Of a stretch of 64,000 nucleotides of DNA, positions 54,098 to 62,731 are shown piece by piece (position 1 is the first letter of the stretch; every line of letters starts with the position of its first letter). The stretch covers positions 3,906,001 through 3,970,000 of the forward strand of contig CP048838.1 of NCBI GenBank assembly GCA_012317185.1, given 5' to 3'. The stretch is from [Clostridium] innocuum (GTDB taxonomy: Bacteria > Bacillota_I > Bacilli_A > Erysipelotrichales > Erysipelotrichaceae). The translations under genes and the position numbers were made by a program. The notes below the pieces were generated by a model that saw nothing but the letters and a program-made list of their open reading frames with translations, made no database searches and had not been told where the DNA came from.

Positions 54098-54340
54098 TTA
54101 TTTAAAATCCGGAAATATCCATGTTAGGATATCTATGATTTTACCTATAACCCTACCTTGCTCATCACATTTCTTCTTTTCATTGGCCACATATGCAATT
54201 TGTTCTCGGGTAAAGCCTTCCTTCAGCAGATCTTCTACCTCTTTATCAGTCATCATTTCTTTAATAAGATTCTCCAGCTCTTCTTTCTCAACTAATGGCT
54301 TATTTCTATCAGGCACTTGTTTTTTGATTTTATTTCTCAC
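54098..54340 (-). CDS. hypothetical small protein, 80 residues
   Basis: This charged helical protein (KEELENLIKEMMTDKEVEDLLKEGFTREQIAYVANEKKK) has a hydrophobic C-terminal turn (IGKIIDILTWIF). It begins 7 bases after the secreted 173-residue protein gene, so the two form a pair. The region is clearly more AT-rich than its surroundings, a sign of later acquisition. The family is unknown; a role as cytoplasmic partner or immunity-like protein is only a guess. Confidence 0.6.
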   Translation of the reverse strand: MRNKIKKQVPDRNKPLVEKEELENLIKEMMTDKEVEDLLKEGFTREQIAYVANEKKKCDEQGRVIGKIIDILTWIFPDFK

Positions 54341-54347
54341 TTACAAG

Positions 54348-54869
54348 TTAAGCGGAATACATACAATTAAAGTATTTACCACTTGGGGCTAAAACACATT
54401 GGTTGCCATTAGAAAGTTTTACAGACTGTAAATTCTGCTGTTCATCTGCATAAGCATCAGTCATGTTGCTGTATTTGTTCCATGCAAACTTAACTTTATT
54501 TATTAACTCTGCTTTTATTATTTTGTTTGTAGCCTGTTTTACCACACCACCTGCTGCCATCCATCCTATTAAAATTGGAATACCTTTAGATAAAATCCAA
54601 ATTTTAATGGTCCAAATGATTCTTCCATTTACATATAATTCACCTTTAATTACTTCAACTTTTTGACCCTCAAAAGGAGTGTCTTTCAATTCCTTCTCTG
54701 AGAATACATAATTTGCGTTTTCAAGCTGCTCTTTTTGATTTTGGCTGTATGAGCCTGTTTCTACAATGTACTTTTCCGGTATTTCTTTTGAACTAACAGT
54801 ATACTTTACATCTCCTAACACTCCAACACAAAGACATAATGATACGATGATAGCTGCTATTTTTTTCAT
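54348..54869 (-). CDS. secreted or membrane-anchored hypothetical protein, 173 residues
   Basis: A signal-like N-terminus (MKKIAAIIVSLCLCVGVLG) precedes a polar region (residues 22-95). A hydrophobic stretch follows (residues 100-122, WTIKIWILSKGIPILIGWMAAGG), then a basic helix and a Cys-containing tail (NGNQCVLAPSGKYFNCMYSA). AAAGGAGGCGAATCAT precedes the ATG. The layout (leader, hydrophobic helix, two Cys at the C-terminus) would suit a small membrane-active or secreted effector, but I do not recognise the family. Confidence 0.65.
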   Translation of the reverse strand: MKKIAAIIVSLCLCVGVLGDVKYTVSSKEIPEKYIVETGSYSQNQKEQLENANYVFSEKELKDTPFEGQKVEVIKGELYVNGRIIWTIKIWILSKGIPILIGWMAAGGVVKQATNKIIKAELINKVKFAWNKYSNMTDAYADEQQNLQSVKLSNGNQCVLAPSGKYFNCMYSA

Positions 54870-55084
54870 ATGATTCGCCTCCTTTAAATAGTACTTCTTT
54901 CACCTATATCATATCAAAATAATTTTTAAAATATAGAATTACATCATTCAACTTTTTATGGTATACTATTCTTAATAGCTACAGTATCTAACGGAATAAA
55001 GCTAAAATCGGTACTTATTTAAAGAAAGTCTAACCATTCACCTCTTTGATGTCAAATTGTTTGAAAAAAAGCAGGGATAATTTC
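54870..55084. other. AT-rich upstream region of the secreted-protein gene
   Basis: This is very AT-rich sequence with no coding frame. It probably contains the promoter of the 173-residue protein gene, but no box pair is clear enough to mark. Confidence 0.4.
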
Positions 55085-55594
55085 CTACGAAAAGGGTAAC
55101 TCATTATCTGTATATGCATAAACCGGCAGCTGTACTGACATATGTGACAGCTCATCATCTTCCTCATTTTCATACCCGTTTTTATAATCTACCTGAACTC
55201 TGGATATCCTTGTCTCCCATTCAAACACATGGATATCCAAATCATTTACGCAGTCGCCCAGTTCCCTTCATCCGGTATAAATACAGGCGTGATCTTTTTC
55301 CAATGCAATCGTGTTACAGTGTCCCGGATCACTCTGAAAATATACACTTAGTGAAATGCTAATTCTGCGCCAAGGCCCGCTGTCAACGGTCTATAGAATT
55401 CCTTGCCATTATTGTTGATAGGGGTATATAAATTACTTTGTACAGGAAACCACTCAAGGGGAAACCCTCGCTCCTACTGCATTCGCCTTTCCTCTTTCCC
55501 GACAGACCTGGATAATCCAAACGGCAATGCTCTTCTGTGGTTTCTGATGTATCATAACATCTTTCAAATTTTTGATGAATGTGTCATATTCCAT
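55085..55594 (-). pseudogene. decayed gene of unknown family
   Basis: Three minus-strand frames read like one protein in order. The first is MEYDTFIKNLKDVMIHQKPQ...CRERGKAN. A shifted frame gives ERGFPLEWFPVQSNLYTPIN...RPLTAGLGAELAF. A third gives SLSVYFQSDPGHCNTIALEK, an in-frame TGA, then RELGDCVNDLDIHVFEWE...YAYTDNELPFS and a TAG. That is two frameshifts and one nonsense codon. Both shifts lie in GC-rich patches (near 55345-55375 and 55450-55475). I cannot name the family; the codon-like composition is the evidence. Confidence 0.5.
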
Positions 55595-55738
55595 CTCGCA
55601 GTGATTCAGTCTTCTCGTCCTGCATAATGATACTTTATATCTGCTTCCTTATTGCGTATTAAGCTGCATCCAAGAGAATCATGATGAAAAGCTTCATTGT
55701 ATTAACGTACGCTCCTGTAGAAATACATGTGAATTTCT

Positions 55739-55775
55739 ATGGAACACCTCGTGGCTTAGTCGCGAGGTGTTTCCT
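55739..55775. terminator. hairpin after the DUF3795 gene
   Basis: AACACCTCG...CGAGGTGTT is a strong 9-bp stem just downstream of the DUF3795 stop. The T tract on the minus strand is poor, so its role as a terminator is uncertain. Confidence 0.5.
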
Positions 55776-55784
55776 TTGGTTCCA

Positions 55785-56171
55785 TCACCCTCTGCTATGC
55801 ACACCGCCTTTCATCAACAGCTCCTCAATGTCACGATCATTTTCCAGATCATAGTCGCCAATCAACTGCCCTGTATGATGATACCGTATCCCCGCCTCTT
55901 CATTGCGTTTTAAACAACGCATGATTTCTGCCGGTCCGCTTTTTTGCAGGCATTGATTAAAAACACGCACTCTTCTTTTCTTCAGCATATCCTCATCGCA
56001 GGGAAACTCGTCACACACATAACAGCCGTCCATTCCTTTTCTCAGGCAGCAGGCCAAAATACCGCACATATCCTTATGCTCACAGCCCCTCGCATGACAG
56101 CCTGGGCAATCTGATTCCGAGCACACACAGCAGGCAAGACCGCAGTATGCCATTCCTCTATCCTCTCTCAT
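55785..56171 (-). CDS. DUF3795 family Cys-rich protein
   Basis: This 128-residue protein has a Cys-rich N-terminal region: CGLACCVCSESDCPGCHARGCEHKDMCGILACC, then MDGCYVCDEFPC. It is a likely metal- or cluster-binding site typical of DUF3795. The ATG at 56171 follows GAGGTGCTTT; the longer frame to 56198 lacks a ribosome site. It lies just downstream of WYL site 3 and after the second WYL regulator gene, paralleling the first WYL locus. The function is unknown. Confidence 0.82.
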   Translation of the reverse strand: MREDRGMAYCGLACCVCSESDCPGCHARGCEHKDMCGILACCLRKGMDGCYVCDEFPCDEDMLKKRRVRVFNQCLQKSGPAEIMRCLKRNEEAGIRYHHTGQLIGDYDLENDRDIEELLMKGGVHSRG

Positions 56172-56207
56172 AAAGCACCTCATTTCCTGCTTTATCATAC
56201 CAAAAAA

Positions 56208-56231
56208 ACTACGACAGCACTATGTCATAGT
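56208..56231. promoter_or_regulatory. operator-like palindrome, WYL site 3
   Basis: ACTACGACA-GCACTA-TGTCATAGT is an inverted repeat with one mismatch and a 6-base spacer. It lies between the second WYL regulator gene and the DUF3795 gene, and matches sites 1 and 2 near the first WYL locus. Confidence 0.6.
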
Positions 56232-56238
56232 TTCCTGT

Positions 56239-57144
56239 TTATTTCTCATACTGCTTCAGCATTGCCCTGCAGTCTGCTTTTATGCGTTCCACCAGCTCCT
56301 CCGGCTCCAGCACCCGTACAGTATTTCCCATGCCGAGTAAGCTTGCATACCAGAAATGCTCCTGCTTTGGTACCTGCATGCAATACAGAAAGGATGTGTC
56401 CGCATATACCTCCATGATTGTTCCCTGAAAATATTCCAGCACTCTGCCTCTGGCCTCCGGTTGACAGTGCAGCTTGATCGTCCAGATAACCTGCGTATCC
56501 GTCTCATCCAGCTGCTTCAGAATTTCACGCAGACAGGGATGCTTACGATTTGTATGTTCAGCTTCCTGTAGCTGTTCCATCCGTACCAGCTTATACATCC
56601 GATAGGCCTGCTTATCCACATCCCAGCCGACCAGATACCAGGCATACCAGCGAAAAATCAGTGCCACCGCCTCGCAGAAGCGTTTTGTCTGCTTCCCCTG
56701 AGCGTCCGTATATTGAAAAGTAACGCTGTGCCTTGCGGCAATCACAGACTGTAATAGCCTGCGCTGTTCGATAGCCGTTTCATTCGCAACGGAAAAATCA
56801 AGCTGCACCCCCAAGGTGTCTTCCTCATGCTTTGGAAAAAGCAGCTTCGCGGTTTGTACCTCCTTATGCAGACCGGCACTCTCCATACTGTCCAGGGATG
56901 CCGCAATGATAGCGTGATCCTGTTCCTTTACCAGAGCCACAGGCAGCTTGTATCCCTCCTGCAGCTCATAGCCTCCATTCACGCCGCTATACGCAATGAT
57001 GGGGACACCTGCCATGGACAGGGTATCCATATCCCGCTGAATACAGCGCAGGGACACCTCAAAGGTATCCGCAAGACAGCGTCCGCTTGCCCGTTTGTGA
57101 TTCAAGAGATACAGGGTTATCGCGTACAGACGATCTGCCTTCAT
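56239..57144 (-). CDS. HTH-11 / WYL domain transcriptional regulator, second copy
   Basis: This 301-residue regulator has the same architecture and length as the one at 11828-12733. The N-terminal HTH is RLYAITLYLLNHKRASGRCLADTFEVSLRCIQRDMDTLS, the WYL region is RWYAWYLVGWD (about residues 165-175), and a C-terminal WCX part follows. It starts one base after the YbaK-like gene, in an operon with it and the adenosyltransferase. The palindrome after its stop is similar to those at the first WYL locus. Confidence 0.88.
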   Translation of the reverse strand: MKADRLYAITLYLLNHKRASGRCLADTFEVSLRCIQRDMDTLSMAGVPIIAYSGVNGGYELQEGYKLPVALVKEQDHAIIAASLDSMESAGLHKEVQTAKLLFPKHEEDTLGVQLDFSVANETAIEQRRLLQSVIAARHSVTFQYTDAQGKQTKRFCEAVALIFRWYAWYLVGWDVDKQAYRMYKLVRMEQLQEAEHTNRKHPCLREILKQLDETDTQVIWTIKLHCQPEARGRVLEYFQGTIMEVYADTSFLYCMQVPKQEHFWYASLLGMGNTVRVLEPEELVERIKADCRAMLKQYEK

Positions 57145-57145
57145 C

Positions 57146-57613
57146 CTAAGCTATCCTGCACACATCCACCCACGCTGCCTGCGGAAGCAGTGTCTCCAGC
57201 TCCGCAATGGTCAGCCTGATTGCGGAATTCGGTGTACCGCAGGCAGGATATACAAAATCAAACCGCTTTAACGAAACATCCAGATATATGCGGGTATCCG
57301 CAGGTACACCAAACGGGCATACACCGCCGATGGCATGATTCGTATAGGCTTCCACCTCATCCCCCTTCAGCATTTTCGCCTTACAGCCGAAGGTTTCCTT
57401 ATATGCATGATTGTCCACCCTGCAATCACCGGCAGCAACCACGATAACGGCATGCTCCCTCACCATAAAGGAAAGCGATTTTGCAATGCGCTCCGGCTGT
57501 GTTCCAAGGGCCTGTGCCGCCTGTTCCACGGTCGCACTGGATGCGTTCAGCACCAGGATTTCCTGTTCCTTATGATACTGCTTCAGGTATGCTCTTGCCT
57601 GTTCCATTGCCAT
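57146..57613 (-). CDS. YbaK/ProRS-type aminoacyl-tRNA deacylase-like protein
   Basis: This 155-residue stand-alone editing domain resembles Cys-tRNA(Pro)/Ala-tRNA(Pro) deacylases. KSLSFMV carries the catalytic-type Lys, GGVCPFGVP is the substrate loop, and ACGTPNSAIRLTIAEL lies near the end. It trims mischarged tRNA in trans. It lies between the adenosyltransferase (20 bases upstream) and the WYL regulator (1 base downstream). Confidence 0.87.
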   Translation of the reverse strand: MAMEQARAYLKQYHKEQEILVLNASSATVEQAAQALGTQPERIAKSLSFMVREHAVIVVAAGDCRVDNHAYKETFGCKAKMLKGDEVEAYTNHAIGGVCPFGVPADTRIYLDVSLKRFDFVYPACGTPNSAIRLTIAELETLLPQAAWVDVCRIA

Positions 57614-57633
57614 TTTCTTATCCTCCTGATTTT

Positions 57634-58140
57634 CTAATACTCCACACCCTTGCGTGCAGCTATGCCTTTTTGATAAGGATGCCTGTGTTCCACCATCTCC
57701 GTATGGTAGTCACATATATCCAGCAGCTCCTGCGAGGGATTGCGGCCGGTGAGGATGATTTCCAAATCCCGGTGCTCCTGTAAAAAATGCAGGAGTTCTT
57801 CCTCCTTCAGCAGCCCCAGCTGTACAGCATCCAGAACCTCATCAAGAAAGATGCATGTGCATTCCTTTGCCCTGTCCTTTACCCATGCGAACAGCTCCTG
57901 TATCCCCTGTCTGGTTTCCAGCTGCTCCTGCTCCTGCATTTGAAAATAAAACCCATGCGGCATTCGTGTCGCACGCACCTTTACGCAGGATAAAGCCTGC
58001 AAAGCACGCAGCTCTCCGCTTGTGCCATCCTTTAAAAACTGCGCTACCGCAACACGCCTTTCATATCCCGTCTGACGCAGAACCAGGCCGAAGCCGGCAG
58101 TCGTCTTTCCCTTTCCGTTTCCACTGTATATGTGCAGCAT
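57634..58140 (-). CDS. cob(I)yrinic acid a,c-diamide adenosyltransferase (CobO/BtuR family)
   Basis: This 168-residue P-loop enzyme attaches the adenosyl group of ATP to cobalt in corrinoids. The motif YSGNGKGKTTAGFGLVLRQ is at residues 5-23, VAQFLKDGTSGE follows, FLDEVLDAVQLGLL is the central acidic motif and LTGRNPSQELLD is conserved. I take ATG 58140, 9 bases after AGGAGG; the ATG at 58149 abuts that site. It would supply adenosylcobalamin from salvaged corrinoids; no other cobalamin genes are present here. Confidence 0.9.
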   Translation of the reverse strand: MLHIYSGNGKGKTTAGFGLVLRQTGYERRVAVAQFLKDGTSGELRALQALSCVKVRATRMPHGFYFQMQEQEQLETRQGIQELFAWVKDRAKECTCIFLDEVLDAVQLGLLKEEELLHFLQEHRDLEIILTGRNPSQELLDICDYHTEMVEHRHPYQKGIAARKGVEY

Positions 58141-58270
58141 ACCGTACATCCTCCTTATGCCATCTCATCCGCTATTATACCATAGCTGTGCATATTGTGT
58201 AACGGTTTCAGCTATAAATGCAAATTTGTGAAACTTCATGGTAAAAATGTGAAAGTTTTTCATGAAAATA

Positions 58271-58299
58271 TTGATTTTATGTACAAAACAAGGTATCAT
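58271..58299 (+). promoter_or_regulatory. promoter of the PF04392-type ABC operon
   Basis: TTGATT (58271-58276), 17 bases, TATCAT (58294-58299). Just upstream, GTGAAACTT-TCATG and GTGAAAGTT-TCATG form imperfect repeats that may bind a regulator. No T-box is present. Confidence 0.6.
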
Positions 58300-58332
58300 C
58301 ATAATATCATATAGAAAAGAGAGGTTAGTCTT

Positions 58333-59325
58333 ATGAAGAAAAAATTATTGGGAGGACTTGCACTGGCACTGCTTCTTGCAGGATGTGGAAACAGTGGCGA
58401 CAGCGACAAAGAAAAAACGGATGATGGAAAGAAGACATATAAAATCGGCATCATCCAGCAGATGGAGCATCCTGCGCTCGACAGTGCCAGAGAGGGACTG
58501 GAGAAATATCTGAAGGGTAAGAGCGATGCGAAGTTTGAGATTACGGTAAAAAATGCACAGGGGGACAACGGAACGGCAGATACGATTGCCAAGCAGTTTG
58601 TTTCCGATGATGTGGATCTGATTTATTCCATTGCGACCAACGCATCACAGGCTGCCGTAAATGCGACCGGTGGAACAGATATTCCGGTTGTATTCAATGC
58701 AGTAACGGATGGTGTGGAAGCAAAGCTGGTCACCAGCAATGAGAAGCCGGGCGGCAATGTTACCGGCGTCAGCGATGCCGCACCGCTGGAAAAGCAGCTG
58801 GAGATGATTCGTGAATTCCTGCCCGAAGCAAAGAAGATCGGTATGATCTACAATATCGGAGAAGTAAACGGTAAGCTTCAGGTGAAACAGGTGGAAAAGC
58901 TGGCTTCAAAATATAACTTTAAAATCGTCAAGAAAGGCGTCAGTGCTACTACAGAAATCGCAACCGCTGCAGGACAGCTGGCAGGCGATGTTGATTGTAT
59001 TTATAATATTACCGACAATATGGTCGTTTCCGCTACTGCCTCCATTACAGATAAGGCAAATGCAAAGAATATTCCGGTATTTGCGGCTGAGGACGGGCAG
59101 ATGAAGGCCGGGCTGCTGGCAAGTGATTCCATCAGCTATGAAAAGCTTGGAGAGCAGGCAGGCAGTGTTGCCTACGATATTCTTGTCAATGGTAAAAAAG
59201 CAGGCGATATCCCTGTGGAAACCGCAAAGGATACCACTCTGTATATCAACAAAAAGGTCGCAGAGCAGCTAGGTATTAAAATCCCGGATTCACTGGCAGA
59301 ACGTGCAACGTTTGTAGAAGAATAA
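58333..59325 (+). CDS. ABC transporter substrate-binding lipoprotein (PF04392 / TrpX type)
   Basis: This 330-residue lipoprotein has lipobox LLAGC with lipidated Cys18. The mature part is a periplasmic-binding-like fold (YKIGIIQQMEHPALDSAREGLEKYL, VDLIYSIATNASQAAV, DIPVVFNAVTDGVEAKLV, KNIPVFAAEDGQMKAGLLAS). This matches the ABC_sub_bind group, some of which (TrpX) carry tryptophan or tyrosine. AAGAGAGGTTAGTCTT precedes the ATG. The tryptophan link is from family knowledge only. Confidence 0.88.
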   Translation: MKKKLLGGLALALLLAGCGNSGDSDKEKTDDGKKTYKIGIIQQMEHPALDSAREGLEKYLKGKSDAKFEITVKNAQGDNGTADTIAKQFVSDDVDLIYSIATNASQAAVNATGGTDIPVVFNAVTDGVEAKLVTSNEKPGGNVTGVSDAAPLEKQLEMIREFLPEAKKIGMIYNIGEVNGKLQVKQVEKLASKYNFKIVKKGVSATTEIATAAGQLAGDVDCIYNITDNMVVSATASITDKANAKNIPVFAAEDGQMKAGLLASDSISYEKLGEQAGSVAYDILVNGKKAGDIPVETAKDTTLYINKKVAEQLGIKIPDSLAERATFVEE

Positions 59326-59343
59326 AGTAAGGTGTGAATACGT

Positions 59344-60258
59344 ATGGATTTTATATTAGACGTTACGGCGCAGGGTCTGGCTTACAGTATCCTCGCCATC
59401 GGAGTCCTGCTGACCTATCAGGTTCTGGACTATGCAGATCTGACCGTTGAGGGCAGCTTTCCTCTCGGTGCTGCTGCGGGTGCCATGTGTGTAATGCATG
59501 GCATCAATCCGTTTCTTTCACTAATTGTGGCATTTATTGCAGGACTTGCGGCCGGTTATGCGACCGGCTTCCTGCATGTTAAATTCGGTATCTCCAGCCT
59601 TTTAAGCGGTATTCTCGTCATGACAGGGCTGTATTCAATCAATCTGATTGTAGCGGGAGATATGAGCAACATTCCATTGTTTACCTATGACACGATTTTC
59701 TCCTACGGGGCGCTGCTTGGCAATTCCGCAGGAGGATCACTGGGCACCTGGATCGTGAAGCTGTGGCCGATTTTCATCCTGCTGGTTCTCGTTTTATTCC
59801 TGAAGCTGCTGATGGACTGGTTTCTGGATACGAAATACGGCTTTCTTATGCGTATTGCAGGAGACAATCCGCAGTTGATTGCGACACTGGGAAAGGATAT
59901 CGGACATATCAAAATGAACGGTCTTGCCATCTCCAACGGCTATGCCGCTGTGTCCGGTGCAGTGGTTTCTCAGTTTCTGAAATATTTTGATATCACGCTG
60001 GGTACCGGAATGATCGTTATGGGACTGGCTTCTGTCATCATGGGGCTGACGCTGTTCAAACGCTTTACATTCATCGGCTTCACAACAAGTGTAATTCTCG
60101 GTGCCATCACCTATCGGCTGACGATTGCGGCTGCCTTAAAGGTGGGTCTGCCGCCAAGCTATCTGAAGCTGATCATGGCTGTCATCTTTATCGCGGTGCT
60201 TGTTCTCGGCAATGGTGTGATGGGGAAATTCTTCCATCGCAAGGTTCAGGAATCGTGA
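59344..60258 (+). CDS. ABC transporter permease (TrpY type)
   Basis: This 304-residue membrane protein has about nine helices. It resembles the branched-chain/BMP-type permeases that pair with PF04392 binding proteins (QVLDYADLTVEGSFPLGAAAGAM near residue 28, GISSLLSGILVMTGLYSINL near 81, IAGDNPQLIATLGKDIGHIKMNGLAISNGYAAVSGAV near 178). It lies 18 bases after the binding protein and 9 before the ATPase gene. Confidence 0.88.
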   Translation: MDFILDVTAQGLAYSILAIGVLLTYQVLDYADLTVEGSFPLGAAAGAMCVMHGINPFLSLIVAFIAGLAAGYATGFLHVKFGISSLLSGILVMTGLYSINLIVAGDMSNIPLFTYDTIFSYGALLGNSAGGSLGTWIVKLWPIFILLVLVLFLKLLMDWFLDTKYGFLMRIAGDNPQLIATLGKDIGHIKMNGLAISNGYAAVSGAVVSQFLKYFDITLGTGMIVMGLASVIMGLTLFKRFTFIGFTTSVILGAITYRLTIAAALKVGLPPSYLKLIMAVIFIAVLVLGNGVMGKFFHRKVQES

Positions 60259-60267
60259 GGTGAGAGT

Positions 60268-61068
60268 ATGCTGAAACTAGAACATGTAAAAAAGACCTTC
60301 AACAAGGGCAGTGCCAATGAGGTCATCCTGTACAGGGATTTGAATGTGGAAATCCACGACGGTGAATTTGTCACGATTATCGGTTCCAACGGCAGTGGAA
60401 AATCAACGTTTTTCAATGTTATCAGCGGAAATATCCGACAGGATGCAGGAAGTGTCTCCTTTAACGGAAAGGATGTTTCCCGTCTTCCTGAGCATAAACG
60501 CTCCCAGTTTATAGGACGTGTATTTCAGGACCCGCAGAAGGGAACCTCCCCTTCTCTGACAATATTGCAGAATATGGCAATGGCCTATCATAAGGGAAAA
60601 AGCTTTGGTCTTACTAAGGGAGTGGATAAGGCTTTGATTCCACTGTTTGAAAGAGAGCTTGCAGATATGCAGCTGGGGCTGGAAAACAAGCTGCATGTCA
60701 GTGTCGGTTCCCTGTCCGGCGGACAAAGGCAGGCATTATCGTTATTGATGGCAACCCTGATTACACCGCAGCTTCTGCTGCTGGATGAGCATACGGCTGC
60801 CCTTGATCCGAAAACAAGCGATCTGATTATCCAGCTGACCAAGAAAATTGTGGAAGAAAAGAAAATGACTACCATCATGATCACCCACAACCTGAAGCAT
60901 GCCATCACCTACGGGGATCGTCTGCTGATGTTTCACAAGGGGGAAATTATTATGGATATACCAAAAGAGGAAAAGAAACAGCTGACAGTGGAAAAGCTGA
61001 TTGAGAAGTTTAATTCCCTGAATATGCTGGATGCTCTCGATGATGAGCTGGCATTCAGTGCACAATAG
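60268..61068 (+). CDS. ABC transporter ATP-binding protein (TrpZ type)
   Basis: This 266-residue ATPase has Walker A GSNGSGKSTFFN near residue 39, Q loop RVFQDPQKGTSPSLTIL, signature LSGGQRQAL and Walker B-like LLLLDEHTAALDP. The usual DEP reads DEH, as in many members of this group. The H-loop is ITHNLKHAI. It completes a three-gene importer. A hairpin terminator follows at 61204-61236. Confidence 0.9.
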   Translation: MLKLEHVKKTFNKGSANEVILYRDLNVEIHDGEFVTIIGSNGSGKSTFFNVISGNIRQDAGSVSFNGKDVSRLPEHKRSQFIGRVFQDPQKGTSPSLTILQNMAMAYHKGKSFGLTKGVDKALIPLFERELADMQLGLENKLHVSVGSLSGGQRQALSLLMATLITPQLLLLDEHTAALDPKTSDLIIQLTKKIVEEKKMTTIMITHNLKHAITYGDRLLMFHKGEIIMDIPKEEKKQLTVEKLIEKFNSLNMLDALDDELAFSAQ

Positions 61069-61203
61069 AATACGATAGCGATAGACTTTTGCGGGAACGT
61101 ATCCTGTGGAAGTCTTTTTCCTGTCCGAAGGGGAGAATACCGGCTACAAATGTCACACATAGCCGTGGAATGTGCACATGTTTCACTGCTTGCGCCAAGA
61201 AAA

Positions 61204-61236
61204 GAAAACGTGCAGCCCTATTGACCTCACGTTTTC
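61204..61236. terminator. bidirectional terminator between the ABC operon and DUF1349 gene
   Basis: GAAAACGTG...CACGTTTTC forms a 9-bp stem between convergent genes. Confidence 0.7.
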
Positions 61237-61265
61237 CCTGCAGTATTCAGCCGTTCTGTATGGAA

Positions 61266-61832
61266 TCAGTTTCCACCTCGTATATCCGCTTTTCGCTCCG
61301 GCTTCAGTGATACCTTTTCAAAGATAAAATCTCCGCCGTCTCCCAGCGGGCTCTGCGCCACCAGACCGACCTTTAATTCTTCTTCCATTTCCATGCGTAA
61401 TATGCGATGCATCCTCCAGTGCAACCCATCCAGAGAATAATGAATCGCAAATATATGATCTTTGCGGCATAGCTGCAGCCATATGGAATCGCTGTCTGTT
61501 TCCACTCCATTGCAGTCATCTGAGGTTGTATCCGTTATAACAGATACAACAGCTCTGGTATGCAGATCAGTATACTCAAAGCAGGCCTTCACCCAGCGTG
61601 TTTCAGACTCCATTGCCATAAGAGCCGGTGCATCATAGGTGGAAAGAAAGCGCTGGGACACCTTTGCCTGCAGGACAAAATCCCCTTTCACCCGCTGAAA
61701 CAGAAAGGCTGCACTGGCATGAGCCTTTCCAGTAATCGGACCCACTACAAAGTCGCTTTTCGCGCTGGCATGCAGGATAATCGCTCCATCCTCCTGCCTA
61801 TAGGATGCATCATTCATTGTTTCAAATGTCAT
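61266..61832 (-). CDS. DUF1349 family protein (concanavalin-like fold)
   Basis: This 188-residue soluble protein matches DUF1349 (SDFVVGPITGKAHASAAFLFQRVKGDFVLQAKV, YDAPALMAMESETRWVKACFEYT, and DSDSIWLQLCRKDHIFAIHYSLDGLHW). These are beta-sandwich proteins related to carbohydrate-binding lectin folds. It overlaps the RpiR-type regulator gene by 4 bases (ATGA), so a link to sugar metabolism is likely. Confidence 0.85.
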   Translation of the reverse strand: MTFETMNDASYRQEDGAIILHASAKSDFVVGPITGKAHASAAFLFQRVKGDFVLQAKVSQRFLSTYDAPALMAMESETRWVKACFEYTDLHTRAVVSVITDTTSDDCNGVETDSDSIWLQLCRKDHIFAIHYSLDGLHWRMHRILRMEMEEELKVGLVAQSPLGDGGDFIFEKVSLKPERKADIRGGN

Positions 61833-62731
61833 GTTTCCTCTCCTTTATTCGTTTCCATACGCTTCATCCCAGATTCCTCCTTCGCCTTCAGCCGGCATAC
61901 ATGATAGGCACGGTCTCTATGCTCGATATTTTTCTCATAATTCTTCTGGTAGATAACGGAATAAACAAGATCAAGCAGATATTGTGCAGATACATGAGAG
62001 GAAAAGGTTGTTATTTTCTGATAGGAGGATTCAAAGCCGCAAAGATACAGACGGCAGGTGGCAAAATAATGCAGTGTCTTATCGTGTCTGCTGGATAACA
62101 GCAGGACGGTTACCTTATTCTCATACAGCTGCTTTACACATTCCTGCACATGATCGGAGATTCCCGCGTAGGAAAGGATGATTGCCACATCCCCCTGCTT
62201 GGCGGAGGCACAGTACAGACGCTGCTGCAGCAATTCCCCCGCGACATGGATATGCATGCCGATTTCCTCCATCTTGCGTGCAAAATTCTCCGCTGCCTGC
62301 AGATTGGTATTCGTCGTAAGAATATAGGTGAAGCGTGCCTGATAAATATGCTCTGCGAACGTTTCCAGCTGTGTGATATCAAGCAGCCGTATGGTTTCAT
62401 CAATCGAGGTTTTATACAGACTGCCCAGTGTCTGAATCAGCTGTGCGGTGGATTCCTTTTCCGTAAAGGGGTAATCGTAATTCACCTCACTGGGACTGCT
62501 CAGCTTCTCGTTCAGCTCACTTGCCAGCTGAATGCGAAAGGCGGAAAAGCCCTCAAAGCCGAGCTTATGGCAGAAGCGATAGACACAGGAGGTACTGACT
62601 GCAGCTGCCTGTGCCAGCTGTGTGCCGTTCATACGTATGACCTCTATGCTGTTTTTTAGAATATAATCACACAGGGCCTGCTCGTTCGCACTCCAGCTGC
62701 GGGTATTCTGTAAGGTTTCCCGTATATGCAT
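61829..62731 (-). CDS. MurR/RpiR family transcriptional regulator
   Basis: This is a 300-residue regulator. The N-terminal HTH_6 domain (SANEQALCDYILKNSIEVIRMNGTQLAQAAAVSTSCVYRFCHKLGFEGFSAFRIQLA, residues 13-70) is followed by a SIS sugar-phosphate-binding domain (residues 125-255, with FTYILTTNTNLQAAENFARKM and VAIILSYAGIS). AAAGGACGGATGTGT precedes the ATG at 62731. It is divergent from the broken HAD gene and coupled to DUF1349, and probably responds to a phosphorylated sugar. Confidence 0.9.
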   Translation of the reverse strand: MHIRETLQNTRSWSANEQALCDYILKNSIEVIRMNGTQLAQAAAVSTSCVYRFCHKLGFEGFSAFRIQLASELNEKLSSPSEVNYDYPFTEKESTAQLIQTLGSLYKTSIDETIRLLDITQLETFAEHIYQARFTYILTTNTNLQAAENFARKMEEIGMHIHVAGELLQQRLYCASAKQGDVAIILSYAGISDHVQECVKQLYENKVTVLLLSSRHDKTLHYFATCRLYLCGFESSYQKITTFSSHVSAQYLLDLVYSVIYQKNYEKNIEHRDRAYHVCRLKAKEESGMKRMETNKGEET

